NCBI GenBank assembly: GCA_032164245.1
Contig: JAVMKO010000001.1
Coordinates: forward strand, 164,043,434-164,107,433
Direction: 5' to 3'
Length of the DNA stretch: 64,000 bases
DNA from: Sternotherus odoratus
Lineage: Eukaryota > Chordata > Testudines > Kinosternidae
Shown in pieces: positions 58,450-64,000 of the stretch. The notes under the pieces were generated by a model. The model did not search any database. It had not been told where the DNA came from and was given only the letters and a program-made list of their open reading frames with translations. The translations under genes and the position numbers were made by a program. Position 1 is the first letter of the stretch. The number at the start of each line of letters is the position of its first letter.

Positions 58450-60456
58450 AATCAGTATTGTTTTTTTAACTATTTATTTATGAGGTTTTAACAAGTTTAC
58501 AAGTCCTGACCACGTTAATATCAGAAACAAAACAACAACACTTAGCTTTTGTTTGAAGATATATTATGTAGGAATATCGTCATCAGATCTTTCTGTGTAA
58601 CAGGGTGTTACCATATTACAGAGTGAACATCATTACAATGACAATATTGTTTCTAGTGATTGTATTAAATTGAGTAAAATTCTAAATGCACATAATTAAC
58701 AGACCAGTTACGTCTATCAATTGTTAATATTCAAAAATTATTTAAAATATATTATTTGAATGAGCAGGTACGCTGGGTTTTTTTGCAGGTGAATGTACTT
58801 TGAATACTAAAAAACTCTGATTATATAAAAATAATAAACATAGAACATAGTACAATCCATCCTCTTCCCTTTCTTAAGTAGCACTGTAATACTGTACTGT
58901 TCCTTCTCCATTAGTTACCACCTGCCACAAGTAACTTTAGACTCAGCCTTTGGCATGCCTTATAAATAGCAATACACTTACACAATTGAATGCCCGTGCA
59001 GTAATTCAATCGAGGGAATTCTGCTGCTGGTCATAAACTACTTAAGCTGTTCAACTCTCAGTTTAAGATATCAACAAAAGTCCTTGATTGAATTACAGCC
59101 TTACATTTACCTGCACATCTTGTATTATTCACTGCTATGTACATACGTGGTACAGCATGTGAAAGATAACTAAACCCTGCACTGTGACCAAAATAAATTG
59201 GATAATTCAGAGATTATGGGTGAAATCCTGCCCCAGTGAAGTCAGTGGAAGTTTTGCCCTTGACTGCAATGAGGCCAGAATTTCACCTATTATGTTTTCA
59301 GTATTTTATTCTGAATATATTCTAGATTTTAAGTTTTGCTGACCAACGTTTGTTTAATATATTGTGTGCAGACTAAACATTTCACTTTTCATGATGAGAA
59401 TGAAAATGCTGGTGCTGATTCTCTGTTGTCCTGGTAGCGTAAAGGGGGTTAAAATAGCCCCTAAAATACCCATGCATCAGAGGCCTGCCCTGCTGAGGTA
59501 GATCTGCCAGAGCAGCCCTACATCAGTCCCACATCGTGTCCCCAGCATAGGGAGTGTACCAGGTCAAGCTGGCGGAGCCGAAGGGAAGACCAAACTTTTT
59601 TCTTGACATTATACAGTGCAGAATTTTCCCCAGTATAGAAATCCACAAACAAAATCAAGGCAGAAAAGACACGTGGCCCACTAGAAGCCCCTTCAGATGA
59701 ACCTTCTATAAATGTGCCATGTTTATTCCCAAATATAGATAACTAAATCCAACTTCTCCTACTGTACATGAAAAACAGGCTGCTGCATAAGGGAAAAAAT
59801 GCCTGTATAAGTAACTCAGGGCTCTGAAGGAACAGATATTTTCCATTTTGCTTTCAGAAGGTTCAACCCTACAGCCATCCTTGAAGATCAGTAAAGAATG
59901 TTTAGAAATACTCTACAGTAGACTGGCTGTAGGTATAATGTAGTTCAAAGAAAGTATGTAATTACAGTGATCTCGGTAACATTAAGACAGAATAACTTCC
60001 CAAAGGCATGATGGTCAGATGTACGAATCTGTTTATATGAGAGCATATGGGATTGCTGTTGAGGTTTCATGTTCAAGGGAGAGTTTGCTGAAGTTCAGGG
60101 ACAAGTTGCTTTTTGTCATCTGTTAGAGATGGTAGTGAAAGCTTTGTAGAGTGTCAGAGTGTGGTAACCGCATTGCAGGCAACATGAAAGAGAAGGGGAA
60201 TAAGTTCTACTGATAAAGGCACCTTTATATCAATATAATTGCATCCAATCTAGGCATTGTACAACTATTTCAATTTAAAGTAAAAAATATATTTACGCCC
60301 TTTAATTGGAACAGTTATCCCAGTGCAAAATCTGTAGGTAGACTACATCTTATTGTAACTTGTATTTTCTCAACCATTGTTCTGGCTCCTCAGTAAGTAA
60401 ATTATACCAGTTTAGACTCCTTCGCACATCAGCATAAATCTAAAGGGCGTTCAAGT
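58450..60456. other. Non-coding stretch with one hairpin repeat
   Basis: 59221-59286 is a clear fold-back, TGAAATCCTGCCCC...GGCCAGAATTTCA, around AGTGAAGTCAGTGG / TTGACTGCAATGAG. No gene. Confidence 0.55.
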
Positions 60457-61055
60457 TACCGTATTTTTTGGCGTATAAGACGCCTTTTTAACCCCCAAAA
60501 ATATCCTCAAAATTAGGGGGGGCGTCTTATACGCCGAATATATTACTCACCGGGCAGCTGGGGCGGCTGCAGGTGGCTCGGCGGGCGGGGCGGGGCGGGG
60601 TGGCGCTTCCCCCCCGAGCCCACCCGCATGTGTTCGGGGCCGGCGGGGAACGGGAGCAGCTCGGGCCCCGGGGCCCCTGGGAGCGCCCGCCCGCGCGGCG
60701 GGGACGGGAGAGCGGTGCTCCCCCAGCAGCCCGCCCGCGCGGCGGGGACGGCGCTCCCCCAGCAGCCCGCCCGCGCGGCGGGGACGGCGCTCCCCCAGCA
60801 GCCCGCCCGCGCGGCGGGGACGGCGCTCCCCCAGCAGCCCGCCCGCGCGGCGGGGACGGCGCTCCCCCAGCAGCCCGCCCGCGCGGCGGGGACGGCGCTC
60901 CCCCAGCAGCCCGCCCGCGCGGCGGGGACGGGAGAGCGGCGCGCTTTTTGTGTGTGGTGGGGGGTTTTTTTTGTTTTTTTTTTGTCCGGCTTTTTTACTT
61001 AAAAACTCGGGGCGTCTAATACGCCGGAGCGTCCTATATGGCGAAAAATACGGTA
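60457..61055. mobile_element. TA-flanked inverted-repeat element with CpG-dense filler
   Basis: TA (60457-60458) and TA (61054-61055) flank a 595-bp element whose ends read CCGTATTTTTTGGCGTATAA and, inverted, CCGTATTTTTCGCCATATAG. GGCGTATAAGACGCC (60470-60484) recurs inverted as GGCGTCTTATACGCC (60521-60535) and near the right end as GGCGTCTAATACGCC (61011-61025). The centre (60558-60945) is extremely GC- and CpG-rich. TA duplication suggests Tc1/mariner-type mobilisation; no transposase. Confidence 0.78.
60685..60940. repeat. 36-bp CpG-rich minisatellite
   Basis: GGCGGGGACG recurs at 60741, 60777, 60813, 60849, 60885 and 60921, an exact 36-bp period. The first (60697) and last units share a variant GGAGAGCGG. 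The period is divisible by three, so two frames stay open as Ala/Pro/Arg/Gly repeats; I do not treat these as genes. Confidence 0.97.
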
Positions 61056-62182
61056 CTTTAAGGGATATAACAAACTATCTCACACAGTACCTCTGAGTAT
61101 GGTTCAATATCGCCTTATAGATGAAATTCATCAGCAAGGTATTTATTTTAAAAAATTCAAATCTTCAGAAAAACCACATAACAGAAAATGTAATACTGTG
61201 AGCAGCCCACATAATTACTCATGATAGATAACTGTATTAAAAATTAAACATAAGTTATTGGAGGCATTAGAGTGCTGGCACAAGATGAAAAAGGTGCTTT
61301 ATATGACTGAAAGGTTTCGCTAACTGCCTTAAAGTTTGGCTCAGTAGAAAAGGATACTTGCCTGAATAAATGGAAAACATTTATTGTTTGAAATATGGAT
61401 GTTAATATAGCATAGGACAACCCAAAAACTCAGTTCATTGCAATATGGCTAATGCAAAATGAAACACGCAGATTAAAGTAGCAGTCACCATGCTCTCTGG
61501 CTTTAAGGACCGAAAGAAAAAATGTAGACTCCCTGGAGCAGTTCCATGACAGAGGAGGAGGAGAAGTCCCCCAAAAAAGTCCAGCCCAACCATCCCCCAT
61601 TTGGACACAGAAGCATGATTGTGGTCATACTGTGAAAATGTCACTGCACTACCATAAGACAACAAGAAGGCAAAGAAAAAAGGCCACTTTTTAACTTGTC
61701 GATAGACCAGAGATGGCTCTGAGTGGCAGTCAAAATCCTGAACCACAATTTCCCAAAGTGCGGGAGTCAGGATTTTATATGGGCCCCCATCTCTAAAGGC
61801 TTATCCATGTGAATACTTAGTTCTCACCATGCTGGAGTGTAAATTACCCTGCACTGTTGTGCCACACAGTAAGTGTCCATGTGAGCCCTGCTACCGTGCA
61901 CTAAAGTTGACAGTGATGGAGAATCCACCATGAACCTTATTAAATTGTTTGAATGGTTTAAAATGTACACTGATTTTCAGTCTGAATTTGTCTAGCTTCA
62001 ACTTCCAGTCATTGGATCATGTTATTCCTTTCTCTGATAGACTGAAGAGCCCATTATCAAATATTTTTCCCCAGGTATGTAATTAAAGACTGTAATCAAG
62101 TCACCTTTTAACCTTCTCTTTGTGAAGCTAAATAGACTTAAGGAGCTCAATCACTATATTTGACAATATATTTGTACATAAG
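61056..62182. other. Non-coding stretch, no gene seen
   Basis: A 103-codon minus-strand frame (61435-61746) encodes two hydrophobic runs but has no homology I recognise. Confidence 0.45.
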
Positions 62183-63337
62183 ATTCCTAGGGGAATTCTG
62201 CTCCCCCATAAAAAAAATCTGACCAAAAAAATTCTGCACACAATATTTTAAAATTCTGCATATTTTATTTGACAAAACAACACAATATAATCATGCTAGT
62301 TTCAATTATTTTGGTAATTTATTTCAAAATACCTGTCAGCAAGTATGTCTGTAATAATACAGAGCACAAAAAAAAAAAAGATTCGGGAAACGGTTGGGTT
62401 TTTTGACAAATAGATTCCTTACTAGGCAAATTAATACAGAACTCTGAGTAATAATGCATTTAAACTACAATAAAGAAATGTATTTCCCGCACCCTTCAGA
62501 AGTAGTCCAAAGGCTTGCGGGGAGTCAGGGGTAATGGAGGAGCTGTGGGAGAGGGAAGGAGCCTGAGAGTGAACCTAGAGGCTTGTTGGGTATCAGTGGG
62601 AGAGTATGGAACAGGGGGATTTTCGGGGTGGGGGGGAGGAGGGAGATTATTAGGGACTTGGGAAGACTCCCCCATACAGATCCTGACTGACCCTTGAGCC
62701 TCTCCCATCCAGTCAGGCACTTCCGCTCCTGTCCCTGTGTGTTCCTTCACCTCCCATCCCCACATATCCCTGCATCCCCCCATCCACACATATCTCCACA
62801 TGTTCCTGAAGCCCCACTACCCTGTCCCCGTGTGGCCCTGCCCCTGGCTCAATGCTGTCACCTCAGTAGCTCCTGAGCCCCCACCCCACACTGTCTCCCC
62901 CACTAGCCCTTCTGAACTCCAGTCTATGATCCACCGCAGCAGCCCCATGTGCCCCACTCTGTCTATGCCCCTCCCATATCCAATGTTTCCTCTAATTTTT
63001 GACAGGCCATGTGTGAAAAAAAATTCTTCTGTGCAAATTTTTGTGCACGAGGTGTTTCGTCATGTGCACACGCGCACAGCTTAGAGGGAACAGTGCCCAT
63101 ATCCCATGCTTCCTAACCTGGCTCCATGGGGAAGGGTATGGTGATGACTGCAGCCAGTGGCTGGCTGTTTCTGCTCATCAGCTGCTCCTGTGTGTTCTGG
63201 CACCACAGCAGCCTCTGGTGGGAGAAGGGCAGAACTGCACCACTTCTCATGCAGAATATATTTTCTGCACAGAAAAATAATTCTGAACTAGACATTAATT
63301 CTGCGCTTGCACAGTGGCGCAACATTCCCCCAGGAGT
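62183..63337. mobile_element. ~1.15-kb MITE-like element (TCCTGGGGGAAT ends)
   Basis: TCCTAGGGGAATTCTG (62185-62200) is mirrored by ATTCCCCCAGGAGT (63324-63337). Both ends are followed inward by TTCTGC-rich sequence (AAAATTCTGCATATTTT near 62255; GCAGAATATATTTTCTGCAC near 63251). The interior is non-coding, C-rich at 62700-62960, and contains a nested element at 62986-63095. No target duplication could be fixed. Confidence 0.7.
62973..63108. mobile_element. Nested small inverted-repeat element with 13-bp flanking repeats
   Basis: CCCATATCCAATG (62973-62985) and CCCATATCCCATG (63096-63108), one mismatch, flank about 110 bp starting TTTCCTCTAATTTTT and ending AGCTTAGAGGGAACAGTG, so the ends are inverted over TTCCTCTAA / TTAGAGGGAA. 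It lies inside the 62183-63337 element and is therefore younger. Confidence 0.7.
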
Positions 63338-63832
63338 AACATATATATGGAAAGTTAATTCCACGGTTATTCATGGATTTATATTGTTTGTGAGTGTTTG
63401 AATGACTAGTTTATTCATGATACAGTTTGCAAATCCAAAAAGTTTCATGAATTTTAACCCATGTGAGAATTCATCTGAAAATTCATACCACATACAACAT
63501 TTGTTGTTATTCTCTTGCTTAAAATGTTTCAATCATCCAGCCCAAGGAATGAGAATGGGGGGGAATCCACACCAGAAATAATGAATAAAAAAGTGCAAAA
63601 CTGAACACTTATCAAACAAACCATAGGATGAATATTTTTCATCCTAGATATTTGGTGATTTTATGACTACAAAATACAATTGTACAAATCTGGATGGGTT
63701 CATAAAGCATTCAAAAACAGGAAAGGGCCATAAACTTAACAATGTAAATCTTCCTCTTTCTCCCACTCTTCCACTCCCACTCCTACTCCTAACAGCTAAA
63801 TTCCAGTGTTGAACTATGCTTTGCCAGTTACT
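63338..63832. other. Non-coding stretch, no gene seen
   Basis: AT-rich; nothing recognised. Confidence 0.5.
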
Positions 63833-63840
63833 GTGTAGGC

Positions 63841-64000
63841 CAGGGGTCGGGAACCTATGGCTCGCGAGCCAGGTGTGGCTCTTTTGAGCCTGTCATCTGG
63901 CTCGCGGCGCCCGCGAGGCTGGGGGGCGGGGGAGGTGGTGTGGCGCGGCGCTGCGCTGACCACGAGGCTGGGGGGCGGGGGAGGCGGTGTGGCGCGGCGC
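63841..64000 (+). mobile_element. hAT element start, cut by window edge
   Basis: Begins CAGGGGTCGGGAACCTATGG then CTCGCGAGCCAGGTGTGGCT, a typical hAT terminus with GGCTCGCGAGCC inverted block. A GC-rich tandem repeat of period 49 follows (CGAGGCTGGGGGGCGGGGGA at 63914 and again at 63963). The right end lies outside the window. Confidence 0.7.

Noticed and set aside
60573..61019. Long overlapping frames encoding Ala/Pro/Arg/Gly repeats
   Set aside because: They are produced by a 36-bp minisatellite whose period is a multiple of three, inside a non-autonomous element. No independent coding evidence.
61435..61746. 103-codon minus-strand frame with two hydrophobic runs as a membrane protein
   Set aside because: No homology recognised and no supporting context. 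Hydrophobic runs are common in T-rich translations.

Overview
The window is non-coding DNA from a vertebrate, most likely a turtle (Testudines, probably Cryptodira). The best evidence is a tRNA-derived SINE at 6971-7145. It has pol III A and B boxes and a CR1-like tail, the layout of the cryptodire tortoise SINEs. A CR1 LINE 3' end, Penelope-like elements and many short inverted-repeat DNA elements fit the same source. I found no host exon, tRNA, rRNA or CRISPR array. Every reading frame that could be recognised belongs to a mobile element; the others are short, unrecognised or made of simple repeats.

Layout. 1-6 kb: a short hAT-like MITE, an (AG)n tract, a ~400-bp imperfect palindrome (2909-3313), and beside it a decayed Tx1-type LINE on the minus strand with zinc-knuckle ORF1 and AP-endonuclease remnants. 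7-17 kb: the SINE, a decayed LINE reverse transcriptase (9036-9975, minus), an exact 18-bp x4 minisatellite, fold-back repeats and MITE fragments. 17-34 kb: a Penelope 3' end with a hammerhead-like core (17147-17565), MITEs, a tRNA-like fold-back, a CR1 tail, a hAT MITE with a perfect 8-bp target duplication (32057-32367), and a second copy of the first MITE. 34-42 kb: a 540-bp hAT-type element with a perfect 8-bp duplication, a multi-hairpin MITE and AT-rich interspersed repeats.

42-45 kb holds the best-preserved element: a 5'-truncated Penelope-like retroelement (42893-45173). It has an uninterrupted RT plus GIY-YIG frame, a hammerhead-like motif in its 3' region, and a perfect 8-bp target duplication. 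47-52 kb: a hAT MITE, a 564-bp solo LTR with a 4-bp duplication, and two head-to-tail Helitron-like elements carrying a G-rich minisatellite. 56-64 kb: another truncated Penelope copy, a ~0.9-kb retroviral-type LTR followed by a tRNA-Leu-like primer binding site, a TA-flanked inverted-repeat element filled with a CpG-dense 36-bp minisatellite, a ~1.15-kb MITE with another element nested inside it, and the first 160 bp of a hAT element cut by the window edge.

There are no operons or pathways here. The content is a record of retrotransposition (PLE, CR1, Tx1, SINE, LTR) and cut-and-paste or rolling-circle insertion (hAT-like, TA-flanked, Helitron-like) in a gene-poor region. The items most worth a second look are the hammerhead-like cores in three Penelope copies, the tandem Helitron pair, the CpG-dense minisatellite inside a mobile element, the palindrome beside the Tx1 LINE, and a dispersed hairpin family with a CCATTGA/TCAATGG core. 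Family names rest on motifs and recall, not on a database search.
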